Shown here in pieces: positions 54,286 through 62,637 of a stretch of DNA of 64,000 nucleotides. Both the position numbers and the translations under genes were made by a program. The notes under the pieces were generated by a model that worked only from the letters and a program-made list of their open reading frames with translations, was not told the DNA's origin and did not search any database. The DNA is from an uncultured Kordia sp. (GTDB lineage Bacteria; Bacteroidota; Bacteroidia; Flavobacteriales; Flavobacteriaceae). The first letter of the stretch is position 1. Every line of letters starts with the position of its first letter. The stretch lies in assembly GCF_947496985.1 (NCBI RefSeq), contig NZ_CANMEZ010000001.1, positions 992,001 to 1,056,000 on the forward strand. The letters are read 5' to 3'.

Positions 54286-54430
54286 GGCGATCTTCAGAAA
54301 TAATGAACGAAAAGTGGAATTGCGAAGCATAGCTTCAAGCATGAAGCGCATGAGAGAATGTTGCAAAGCAATTTCCTATAGATCGTCTTGATTTTTTTGG
54401 TTCGTTTTTGTGTCAAGACAAAAATGAACG
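54286..54430. repeat. Structured intergenic repeat element, copy 2
   Basis: 145 bases, aligned with 50782-50925 over its whole length. Closing stem here is GGCGATC/GATCGTC, different bases but still paired. The hairpin GCTTCAAGCATGAAGC is perfect, as is nearly the last hairpin GTTCGTTTTTGT/ACAAAAATGAAC. Confidence 0.65.
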
Positions 54431-54494
54431 TTACTGAATGTGTATTATTAGATAAAAATCATATTGAATTTATATTCAACAAAAACAAAAACCA

Positions 54495-54971
54495 TTGTCA
54501 CAACAATTTACAAAAATATATCAAGAACATTACTCAAAAGTACATCGATTGTGCTTGGGGTATGTAAATGGTGATGAAGCCTTGGCAAAAGATCTAGCAC
54601 AAGATGTTTTCATAAAAGTATGGGAACACTTAGGTGCTTTTCAGCAAAAATCTAGTATTGGAACTTGGATTTACAGAATTACAGTAAACGTCTGTTTATT
54701 ATTTATTCGAAAAAACAAAAAGAAGAAAAAAATCAGCTTTACTGAAATCAAAGACGATACTACTATTCAAGAAGAAAATGACACTCAAAACCGTTTGCAA
54801 CAAATGTACGCGTGCATTCACAAACTCAAAGAAACGGAACGAATCATCATTTTACTCGTACTAGAAGATCTGCCACAAAAAGAAATAGCGGAAATCACAG
54901 GGCATTCACACCAAAACATTCGTGTACTTGTTCATAGAATAAAAGAAAAACTCACTAAATGCGTATCCTAA
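54495..54971 (+). CDS. ECF RNA polymerase sigma factor
   Basis: 158 residues from a TTG start. Region 2: DLAQDVFIKVWEHL and SIGTWIYRITVNV; region 4: LPQKEIAEITGHSHQNIRVLVHRIKEKL. Length and layout are those of ECF sigma-70 family members. Its stop shares a base with the next ATG (TAATG), so the downstream membrane protein is its probable partner and anti-sigma candidate. Confidence 0.92.
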   Translation: MSQQFTKIYQEHYSKVHRLCLGYVNGDEALAKDLAQDVFIKVWEHLGAFQQKSSIGTWIYRITVNVCLLFIRKNKKKKKISFTEIKDDTTIQEENDTQNRLQQMYACIHKLKETERIIILLVLEDLPQKEIAEITGHSHQNIRVLVHRIKEKLTKCVS

Positions 54972-55522
54972 TGGAATTTAAAGACATACAAAATACTTGG
55001 CAACAACAAGCGGAAACAAATACACTTCCTGACTTTGAACCTGTAAAACAACAACTAAGCAATCTTAGAAAAAAACAATGGATCACACAAGTAATCCTAG
55101 GAATCACAGGAATAGTGCTCATTGCATTCTTTTTTTACATTTCAGCATATAATACTAACGGGCCATTATTGGGAATGTTATTACTAATAGGCGTAATAGT
55201 GGTGCGTGTTTTTATAGAAGTTAGAAGTCAGCAAAAACTCAGAAAAATAAATGTTTTACTATCATTTACAGAATTTAAAGAGCAATTAATAGCCTACTAT
55301 CAAAAACGAAAAATATTGGCATTTAGAGTGATACCAATATTATTGATCATTTACAACATAGGTTTTATCATTATGTCGTATTATTTCTATCAATATTTGT
55401 CAAGAGGTTTTTTCTACTACATCGTACTATCTTATGTCATATCATTTATCGTATTATTTATTTTCATAAGAAAACAAGTCTTGAATGAACTTGAAATTCT
55501 AAAAAAACTTCAGGAAGCATAA
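54971..55522 (+). CDS. Membrane partner of the ECF sigma factor (anti-sigma candidate)
   Basis: 183 residues from the ATG at 54971; the frame opens slightly earlier at 54959. A short cytosolic N-terminus (MEFKDIQNTWQQQAETNTL) is followed by four helices: WITQVILGITGIVLIAFFF, LLGMLLLIGVIVVRVF, VIPILLIIYNIGFIIM and YYIVLSYVISFIVLFIF. No zinc-binding anti-sigma motif is seen, so the anti-sigma role is inferred from coupling alone. Confidence 0.72.
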   Translation: MEFKDIQNTWQQQAETNTLPDFEPVKQQLSNLRKKQWITQVILGITGIVLIAFFFYISAYNTNGPLLGMLLLIGVIVVRVFIEVRSQQKLRKINVLLSFTEFKEQLIAYYQKRKILAFRVIPILLIIYNIGFIIMSYYFYQYLSRGFFYYIVLSYVISFIVLFIFIRKQVLNELEILKKLQEA

Positions 55523-55808
55523 AAGTTGATATTGAGTATAGAATTAGTGAGCATTTAAACAATAAGAAAGCGCCATTTCGAGTATCTTGAACTTGTTTTA
55601 GGAAGTAATATGAAATAATAAATCTTACATTATTTAATCTTTCAATCTTTTTAATTTTAAAGAACAAACAACCATTTGGGAAAGCCCGCAGAAATCAATA
55701 CTTTTGAAAAGCAAACAATCTCGGGACATATGTGAAAAATTCATGTAAAAATAACGAGAGAAACCTTGAAGTATTTAAATCTCGATTATCGAGTAAACAA
55801 AACATTCC

Positions 55809-57266
55809 TTGAGCGCACTAAAAAAGTTCTTTAAAGACACCATTATCTATGGAATTGCGGCAATATTGCCACGCGCAATTAATATTGGTTTAGTAAAATT
55901 ACATACAGCCGTTTTTGGAACAGAAAAATATGCAGTAAATACAGAATACTATGTATATGCTGCGTACTTAAATGCATTGCTAACATACGGAATGGAAACG
56001 GCGTTTTTTCGTTTTTTTAGTAAAGAGCAAGAAAAAGGAAAAATCATATCTACATCGTTTACAACCTTACTCTTTACGACGGTAGTATTTCTAATTCTAG
56101 GATTAAATTTTGCGCCAAACATTGCAGAAATCTTTGGTTTTGAAAAAGTAATGTATGTCAAAATCTTAGTGTGGACGGTGTTTCTAGATACAATTGTCGT
56201 CATTCCGTTTGCGTATTTGCGTGTTACAAACAGACCCATTCGTTTTGCAGGAATCAAAATTGCAAACATTCTGTTTCTTACAGTGTTAAACATTATTTTC
56301 TTGTGGGCAATCCCAAAGGGTTACCTTTCAAAAGGAATCTTGCCAGAATCACTCAACTTTTATATAAAAGGCGAACCGCAAGTAATCTATATATTCTTAG
56401 CAAATGTATTTGCGAGTGTATTTACCATCATTTTACTCATTCCAAACATTCTAAAAATAAAATGGGCGTTTGATAAAGTAGTCTTGCAAAAGTTACTCAT
56501 CTACGGATTGCCCATCATGATCGGAAGTTTGGCATATGTAACCAACGAAAATATTGATAAACTCTTTTTAGGAGACATCATCGGTGATGCCGAAATGGGA
56601 AAATACGCAGGTTGTTACAAACTTGGTGTATTTATGACCTTATACATTACAGCGTTTCGTTTAGGAGCAGAACCGTTTTTCTTCAATCATGCCAAAGAAA
56701 AAAATGCTAAAAACAACTACGCTACTATTCTCAAATGGTTTACCATATTGGGGGCAATATTTATGTTAGTTGTGGTAGCATACATAGATTTATTTGCAGG
56801 TATTCTCATTAGTAAAGACGAATACTTAGATGCATTAGCTATTGTCCCAATCATTCTGTTGGCAAACTTATGTTTAGGAATTTATAACAATCTATCCATT
56901 TGGTACAAACTCACGGACAAAACGAGTTACGGAATGTACATCTCTATCTTTGGAGCCATCATTACCATTGTGTTCAATTTAGTCATGATAAAACACATAG
57001 GATTCATGGCATCGGCTTGGGCAACATTAATAGCTTACGGAAGCATGATGGTGATTTCATATCTATTAGGTCGAAAACACTATCCAGTGCCGTATAACGT
57101 CAAAAAAATAACTGTATACGTACTCATAGCTACATTATTCTCAGCAATAGCTTTCTATGATATGTTTCGAGCAAATTATATCGTCACAACTGCATTAGTT
57201 TTAGTATTTTTGGGGATAATTTATCTATCAGAGCGAAAAGAGTTAAAACGATTGCTAGGGAAATAA
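55809..57266 (+). CDS. Oligosaccharide flippase (MATE/Wzx-like)
   Basis: 485 residues with a TTG start (SALKKFFKDTIIYGIAAILPR), the usual N-terminus of flavobacterial polysaccharide transport proteins. About 12-14 hydrophobic helices span the chain; YGLPIMIGSLAYVTNENIDK is typical of the MOP flippase superfamily. It should move lipid-linked sugars across the inner membrane. The 286 bases before it are non-coding, with a degenerate TTCGAGTATCTTGAACTTG repeat near 55577. It heads the envelope block. Confidence 0.88.
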   Translation: MSALKKFFKDTIIYGIAAILPRAINIGLVKLHTAVFGTEKYAVNTEYYVYAAYLNALLTYGMETAFFRFFSKEQEKGKIISTSFTTLLFTTVVFLILGLNFAPNIAEIFGFEKVMYVKILVWTVFLDTIVVIPFAYLRVTNRPIRFAGIKIANILFLTVLNIIFLWAIPKGYLSKGILPESLNFYIKGEPQVIYIFLANVFASVFTIILLIPNILKIKWAFDKVVLQKLLIYGLPIMIGSLAYVTNENIDKLFLGDIIGDAEMGKYAGCYKLGVFMTLYITAFRLGAEPFFFNHAKEKNAKNNYATILKWFTILGAIFMLVVVAYIDLFAGILISKDEYLDALAIVPIILLANLCLGIYNNLSIWYKLTDKTSYGMYISIFGAIITIVFNLVMIKHIGFMASAWATLIAYGSMMVISYLLGRKHYPVPYNVKKITVYVLIATLFSAIAFYDMFRANYIVTTALVLVFLGIIYLSERKELKRLLGK

Positions 57267-57582
57267 ATATGTCACATCGAGTGTAGTAGATATCTAAATG
57301 TTGAATTTTAAATCAACAATCGTATATCTGAAAATCGATCTGAGACACTCGAAGGCCAAACAAACAAAAGTTAAGAGTTAAAAAGTTATTGAATTAAGAA
57401 TTTTTGAAATGATAACTATTGAATGCCATATTTTGAATTTGCGATAATTCGGATCAAACATTGACAATAAAAACATTTATGGATTCGTGAAAAAAAAATA
57501 GTAAAATTGAATATAAACATATTTTCGAATAACGAATTAACAGATTGACGATCATTCAATTTTTTAATTAGATAAAACACAC
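57267..57582. other. Intergenic region with dispersed TCGAGTGT/ACACTCGA repeat
   Basis: TCACATCGAGTGTAG (57272-57286) and GAGACACTCGAAG around 57344-57356 are inverted relatives, with a TTGAATTTTAAATCAA palindrome between them. No gene. A TATTTTCG near 57519 is a poor -7 match for dut. Confidence 0.45.
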
Positions 57583-58017
57583 ATGAATATAAAAATCATC
57601 AACAAATCACAACACGCGTTGCCGCATTATGAAACCTTGGCTTCCGCCGGAATGGATTTACGAGCAAATCTATCGGAACCAGTTACCTTGGAACCAATGG
57701 ACAGAACCATCATTAAAACAGGATTATTCATTGAATTGCCTGTTGGAATTGAAGCGCAAGTACGCCCAAGAAGTGGTTTAGCAGCAAAAAAAGGAATTAC
57801 GGTACTCAATGCGCCAGGAACAGTTGATGCAGATTACAGAGGTGAAATTGGCGTGATTCTTGTCAATCTATCCAAAGAAGCATTTACAGTAGAAAATGGC
57901 GAACGAATTGCACAATTAGTTATTGCAAAACATGAACGTGCCGAATGGCGAGAAGTAACAGAACTTTCTGAAACGGACAGAGGCGCTGGCGGATTTGGAA
58001 GTACAGGCGTTAAATAA
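57583..58017 (+). CDS. dut: dUTP diphosphatase
   Basis: 144 residues, the usual trimeric dUTPase size. Motifs I-V in order: [32 protein letters not shown] and [10 protein letters not shown]. It hydrolyses dUTP to dUMP, keeping uracil out of DNA. It sits between the flippase and the nucleotidyltransferase, a grouping conserved in flavobacteria. Confidence 0.96.
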   Translation: MNIKIINKSQHALPHYETLASAGMDLRANLSEPVTLEPMDRTIIKTGLFIELPVGIEAQVRPRSGLAAKKGITVLNAPGTVDADYRGEIGVILVNLSKEAFTVENGERIAQLVIAKHERAEWREVTELSETDRGAGGFGSTGVK

Positions 58018-58070
58018 TTATAAATAAAAAAGGTACTTTTTAAGAGCCAAGAAGTATCAAAAAGTGCGGT

Positions 58071-58090
58071 CTGAGGCACTCGAAGACCAA
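58071..58090. repeat. Short palindromic repeat GGTCTGAGGCACTCGAAGACC region
   Basis: GGTCT/AGACC arms surround GAGGCACTCGA. Its core also appears in frame in the regulator gene at 52382-52430 and, degenerately, at 57344. Confidence 0.45.
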
Positions 58091-58119
58091 AAAAAGTAAA
58101 CAAAAGCAAAAAATAAGAC

Positions 58120-59139
58120 ATGAAAATAATTGTACCAATGGCGGGAAGAGGTTCTAGACTTCGTCCACACTCACTTACAGTACCAAAACCATTAATTCCA
58201 GTTGCAGGAAAACCTATTGTTCACCGATTAGTTTCCGATATCGCAAAAGTATTAGGCGAACCAATAGAAGAAATAGCATTTGTATTAGGTGATCCAGCTT
58301 TCTTTGGAGATGATGTTGTAAAAAGTTTAACGGAATTGGCAGAAGGTTTAGGTGCAAAAGCAAGCATCTACCGTCAAGACCAACCATTAGGAACAGGTCA
58401 TGCCATCATGTGTGCTAAAGATTCATTGTCAGGTCCTGCAGTAATTGCGTATGCAGATACATTAATTCGTGCAGATTTCAACCTTGATAAAGATGCAGAT
58501 GCAGCTATTTGGGTAAAACAAGTAGACAAGCCAGAAGCATACGGAGTTGTTAAACTAAATGACAATAATGAAATTGTTGAATTAGTAGAAAAACCAGCTG
58601 AGTTTGTCTCAGATTTAGCAGTGATTGGAATCTATTATTTCAAAGATGTAGCAGTATTAAAAGAAGAATTACAATACGTATTAGACAATAATATCATTCA
58701 CGGTGGCGAATATCAAATCAATGATGGAATCAAAGGAATGATGGCAAAAGGACGTCGTTTTGTAACTGGTCAAGTTGATGAATGGATGGACTGTGGAAAC
58801 AAAAATGTAACTTTAGAAACTAACGGAAAAATGTTAGGATTTTTACAGGCCGACAATGAAAAACTAGTAGCTGATTCTGCTCAAATTATCAACTCAGAAA
58901 TCATTCCTCCTTGTTACGTTGGTGAAAATGTTGTTATTGAAAATTCGCAAGTAGGTCCAAATGTATCTATTGGTGATAATACAAAATTAGAAAACGTAAA
59001 TATTAAAAATAGCTTAATACAAACCAATACTACGGTAAAAAATGCTAATTTAGAGGAAGCAATGATTGGAAATCATGCAAAATTTGATGGAAGTTTCACA
59101 AAAATTAGCATTGGAGACTATTCAGCATTAGAAGCATAA
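58120..59139 (+). CDS. Sugar-phosphate nucleotidyltransferase
   Basis: 339 residues. The N-terminal signature AGRGSRLRPHSLTVPKPLIP with VAGKPIVHR is the NTP-transferase nucleotide-binding loop. Central QPLGTGHAI and EWMDCGN are active-site segments. The C-terminus has left-handed beta-helix hexapeptides (IENSQVGPNVSIGDN). Makes an activated sugar, probably for the envelope polysaccharide moved by the nearby flippase. The exact sugar cannot be read. Confidence 0.88.
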   Translation: MKIIVPMAGRGSRLRPHSLTVPKPLIPVAGKPIVHRLVSDIAKVLGEPIEEIAFVLGDPAFFGDDVVKSLTELAEGLGAKASIYRQDQPLGTGHAIMCAKDSLSGPAVIAYADTLIRADFNLDKDADAAIWVKQVDKPEAYGVVKLNDNNEIVELVEKPAEFVSDLAVIGIYYFKDVAVLKEELQYVLDNNIIHGGEYQINDGIKGMMAKGRRFVTGQVDEWMDCGNKNVTLETNGKMLGFLQADNEKLVADSAQIINSEIIPPCYVGENVVIENSQVGPNVSIGDNTKLENVNIKNSLIQTNTTVKNANLEEAMIGNHAKFDGSFTKISIGDYSALEA

Positions 59140-59162
59140 CAAACTTAAAATAGCACATTTCA

Positions 59163-60092
59163 ATGAAAAAATACATGTACATAATCATACTCTCAGGAAT
59201 ATTATTCACAATTCCTGAGATTGTACATGCGCAAGAAGAAGAAGAAAGTGCAGAAATTTCGTTAGAAGAAAACATTGACGAATTTCAAGAACACTTCTTT
59301 GAAGCACTAAAACAACGTGGAATTGAAAATTATGACAGAGCTATTGATGAATTGCTAAAATGCAAAAAAATTGATGACAACGCGAGCATAGCTTTTGAGT
59401 TGGGAAAAAATTACTATTCTCAAAAAGACTACGGTCAGGCTAAAGAATCCTTTCAGCGTGCCGTTACCAAAAAACCACAAAATCAATGGTATCTCTTGGG
59501 TTTATTCAATACGCAATTGAAGTTAAACGAACGTGATGATGCTTTGTCAACAGGAAAAAAAATCATCTATCTCAATCCAAAATTTAGAGAAGATGTAGCC
59601 AAAGTTCATATCAACAAGCAAGAATACAAAAAAGCTCTAAAGCAGTTAGAAAAACTTCAAAAAGAAGCAGGACTCACGTTGACGGCTGCACGTATGAAGG
59701 AAATGTTGGAAAAACGAATGGAAAAAAAACCATCTTCCAAAAAAGTGGATGACGTTATAAAGCAAACGCCAAGACCGAGAGAAGCTGCAAATAGTAAAAT
59801 ATTAGAGCAAATAGAAGAAGCACTAAGTACAAACGCATATACGGATGCAATTCGCTTGGCAAAAATTGGTCTAGGTGACTTTCCTTCGCAACCAAAACTC
59901 TATCTATACAATGCAAAGGCTTTAAATGCGTTAAAAGAGTATAAGAAAGCGATAGAAATGCTCGAAATTGGTTTAGATTATATCATTGATAACGTGCCAT
60001 TAGAAAAAGAATTCTATCAAACATTTGTGGTTGCTTACAAAAACATGGGCAATTCCAAAAAAGAAAAATACTATCTAAAAAAAATACAATAA
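59163..60092 (+). CDS. Secreted TPR protein
   Basis: 309 residues. Signal peptide MKKYMYIIILSGILFTIPEI ending HAQ, an acidic stretch, then TPR units (AIDELLKCKKIDDNASIAFE, AKESFQRAVTKKPQNQWYLL, and near the end PKLYLYNAKALNALKEYKKA). A Lys-rich linker lies at ~180-205. Conserved in this envelope block. Probably a scaffold in the periplasm for the DUF4292 lipoprotein or the EnvC-like protein. Confidence 0.83.
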   Translation: MKKYMYIIILSGILFTIPEIVHAQEEEESAEISLEENIDEFQEHFFEALKQRGIENYDRAIDELLKCKKIDDNASIAFELGKNYYSQKDYGQAKESFQRAVTKKPQNQWYLLGLFNTQLKLNERDDALSTGKKIIYLNPKFREDVAKVHINKQEYKKALKQLEKLQKEAGLTLTAARMKEMLEKRMEKKPSSKKVDDVIKQTPRPREAANSKILEQIEEALSTNAYTDAIRLAKIGLGDFPSQPKLYLYNAKALNALKEYKKAIEMLEIGLDYIIDNVPLEKEFYQTFVVAYKNMGNSKKEKYYLKKIQ

Positions 60093-60120
60093 CGTATTCA
60101 CGTACACTAAATTCAAGCAC

Positions 60121-60891
60121 TTGAAAAACGGAATTCAAATAGGTATTATAAGTATGTTTATACTATTTTTAGTAGGATGTAAATCTACTAAAGTGGTTAC
60201 AAATACGGGTGAAGTTGCAAACTTGTCTACAAAAAACATTATCAAAAATCATTACAGAAACGAATTGAACTTCAAAACTATTCGTGGAAAAATGAAAGTA
60301 AAATTTGATAATGGTAAAACGGAAGAAAGTTTTACGCTGAGCTTACGAATGAAGAAAGATGAAGCTATTTGGTTAAGTGCTACTTTATCATTAGTGAAAG
60401 TATACATTACGCCAACAACAGTAAGTTTTTATAATAAACTTGATAATACATATTTTGATGGTGATTTTACCTTACTAAGTAATTTCTTGGGAACAGAACT
60501 CGATTTCCAAAAAGTACAAAACCTACTCATTGGAAATGCTTTATATGATTTAAAGAAAGAACGATTTGAATCAAAAATTGAAGACAAAACATATACTTTA
60601 ACACCAAAGAGTGACTTTGAATTATTTAAACGATTATTCATGTTAGATGCGTTCGATTTCAAAGTAAAAGAACAACGTTTAGAACAATCGGCAGAGCAAC
60701 GATTACTCACAATTCAATATCCAGAATATCAGAAAATTACTGGACAACCTTTTCCGAAAAACGTACAAATAGAAGCAGAAGAAGTTAATAAGAAAACAAC
60801 GATTCAGGTTGAATACAAAAAAGTAACATTTAATGAAAAAGTACGTTTTCCTTTTAAAATCCCTAGTGGATATAAAGAAATAAAAATTTAG
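60121..60891 (+). CDS. DUF4292 lipoprotein
   Basis: 256 residues with a TTG start, then a hydrophobic segment and lipobox VGCK (Cys20). The body (NELNFKTIRGKMKVKFDNGK, LSATLSLVKVYITPTTVSF, LLSNFLGTELDFQ) matches DUF4292, a LolA/LolB-like beta-sheet family of Bacteroidota. It may carry lipids or lipoproteins to the outer membrane. The stop overlaps the next start in TAGTG, so it is coupled to the EnvC-like gene. Confidence 0.85.
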   Translation: MKNGIQIGIISMFILFLVGCKSTKVVTNTGEVANLSTKNIIKNHYRNELNFKTIRGKMKVKFDNGKTEESFTLSLRMKKDEAIWLSATLSLVKVYITPTTVSFYNKLDNTYFDGDFTLLSNFLGTELDFQKVQNLLIGNALYDLKKERFESKIEDKTYTLTPKSDFELFKRLFMLDAFDFKVKEQRLEQSAEQRLLTIQYPEYQKITGQPFPKNVQIEAEEVNKKTTIQVEYKKVTFNEKVRFPFKIPSGYKEIKI

Positions 60892-62123
60892 TGAAGTCCC
60901 TATTTAGCATACAAAATTTCAAAAAAATCACTGTACTCTTACTTCTATTTGTAAGCAGTATCAGTTTTGCTCAAGACAAAAAGAAAGAGTTAGAAGCAAC
61001 ACGTCAGCGACTCATGAAAGAGATTCGTTTAATCAATAAATTAATTCGAACTACAAACTCGAAAACTAAATTTATTGTAGACGATGTACAAAGTCTTAAT
61101 CATAAAATTCGTGTCAAAAGAGATTTAATTAAAGTGATGAATCAACAAACGAACTTGTTGACGAATCAAATTAATGATAATATCAAAAAAATAGGGCAAT
61201 TACGATCCGATTTAACGAAGCTTAAAAAAGATTATGCAGCAATGATTCGGAAGTCATACAAAAGTAAATCTGAGCAAAGTAGACTTATGTTTTTACTCTC
61301 GTCAGAGAGTTTTCTGCAAGCATACAAACGTGTGCAATACATGAAGCAATACACGGACTATCGAAAAAAACAGGGTGAAGCTATTGCGGCAAGAACACAA
61401 GAATTGCAAAAATTAAACACAACATTTGCAGCACAAAAAAAGGAAAAAGAAGCGTTAATTGCTGACAATAGAAAAATTCAAAAAGAATTTGAAGGTGAGA
61501 AAAAAACGCAAAACGAAATGTTGGCAACGCTGCGAAAAGACAAAGACAAATATGCAGGCCAAGTTAAAAAGAAGCGACAACAAGCAGATGACATTGATCG
61601 ACAAATAGAAAAACTCATTCGAGATGCGATTGCAAAATCAAACGTAAAAGCAGGTAAAAAAACAAACAACAAAACTTTTGCGTTAACGCCTGAAGCCAAG
61701 GCTATTGGGAACAGTTTTGCGGCAAACAAAGGAAAACATATTTGGCCAGTTGCAGAAGGAACAAAAACGGTTGGTTACGGAAAACACCGCGATTTACTAA
61801 ACCCGAATGTAACTCGAGAAAATAATGGAGTAGTGCTAGCTACCAACAAAAACGCCAGAGCACGTGCGGTTTACAAAGGAAAAGTTACACATATATTTGG
61901 TGTAAAAGGAGGAAACAAAGGTGTTATGATAAAGCATGGTAGCTATATTACAGCGTATTATAATCTTAAAAATGTAAGTGTAAGTATAGGTGATGAGGTA
62001 AGTTTAAAGCAAAACATTGGAACAATTAGCACAGATGATAGCACAGGAAAAACGGAACTCAAATTCTTCGTTTTCAAAAATACAAAACGTCTAAATCCAG
62101 AAACTTGGTTATATAGAATGTAA
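60891..62123 (+). CDS. EnvC-like murein hydrolase activator (degenerate M23/LytM domain)
   Basis: 410 residues from a GTG start. Signal peptide ends SFAQ. A long coiled coil (~25-265) with LMKEIRLINKLIRTTNSKTK and SYKSKSEQSRLMFLLSSESF is the EnvC/PcsB type. The C-terminal LytM domain (~285-410) lacks zinc ligands: the HxGxD place reads NNGVVLA, the HxH place reads ELKFFVF, and the last His place reads YYNLK. It is therefore probably an amidase activator rather than an active endopeptidase, as is known for EnvC. Confidence 0.87.
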   Translation: MKSLFSIQNFKKITVLLLLFVSSISFAQDKKKELEATRQRLMKEIRLINKLIRTTNSKTKFIVDDVQSLNHKIRVKRDLIKVMNQQTNLLTNQINDNIKKIGQLRSDLTKLKKDYAAMIRKSYKSKSEQSRLMFLLSSESFLQAYKRVQYMKQYTDYRKKQGEAIAARTQELQKLNTTFAAQKKEKEALIADNRKIQKEFEGEKKTQNEMLATLRKDKDKYAGQVKKKRQQADDIDRQIEKLIRDAIAKSNVKAGKKTNNKTFALTPEAKAIGNSFAANKGKHIWPVAEGTKTVGYGKHRDLLNPNVTRENNGVVLATNKNARARAVYKGKVTHIFGVKGGNKGVMIKHGSYITAYYNLKNVSVSIGDEVSLKQNIGTISTDDSTGKTELKFFVFKNTKRLNPETWLYRM

Positions 62124-62213
62124 CGCAGTTACACTATGAAGAATCGTAGTGTCATCCAAAAATGTATTTCGTAAATTATTGGAATTGTATTGTTTAAAGT
62201 TATAGATAAAACT

Positions 62214-62235
62214 TAGCTAAAATTATTTTTAGCTA
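62214..62235. terminator. Bidirectional terminator-like hairpin
   Basis: TAGCTAAAA and TTTTAGCTA form a 9-base stem with loop TTAT between convergent genes. Confidence 0.5.
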
Positions 62236-62264
62236 CGTCTAAAAAAATAATTAGGCAAAAAAAC

Positions 62265-62618
62265 TCAATTAATGACGAGTGTATAGTCAATTTGAGAAAC
62301 ATCGAGTAATGGTTTTTCATGAGTAGATTTACTACAGAATAAAGTAATCAGTTCTGTAATCTCACTTCTATTAAATAACAAGGTTAAATTATTTTGTGTG
62401 GTTGGAATAGGTATTTTACGTCTAATATTTACATTCGCATATTTGTGTTCCCAATAGCCAATTTCAATTGTTAACAAGTATGCTTTAAATTGCTTAAACT
62501 CTTCTTCATTAAATTCAAGGTATATATTTGTAAACTCTAAGTGATATATTTTACAAGTTTTGCAAAAAGTTAAAATTCCATTATTGACTTGACCAATTAT
62601 TGTTAGTGAATTACACAT
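62265..62618 (-). CDS. DUF6686-like small protein
   Basis: 117 residues. CKTC (with ILTF before it) and HLEFTN form the only motif, reminiscent of small Bacteroidota proteins with CxxCxxxH near the start of the core (DUF6686). There is no signal peptide and no membrane helix. It is followed on the same strand by the PepSY-flavodoxin reductase gene upstream (19 bases), so it may share its role in iron or redox metabolism. Confidence 0.65.
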   Translation of the reverse strand: MCNSLTIIGQVNNGILTFCKTCKIYHLEFTNIYLEFNEEEFKQFKAYLLTIEIGYWEHKYANVNIRRKIPIPTTQNNLTLLFNRSEITELITLFCSKSTHEKPLLDVSQIDYTLVIN

Positions 62619-62637
62619 ACATTTCTCTTTAATTAAT

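Noticed and set aside
55577-55800. Riboswitch upstream of the flippase gene
   Set aside because: Some short conserved-looking strings are present, but no known aptamer pattern could be traced.
60891-62123. Active M23 endopeptidase
   Set aside because: Zinc-ligand positions are replaced; an activator role fits better.
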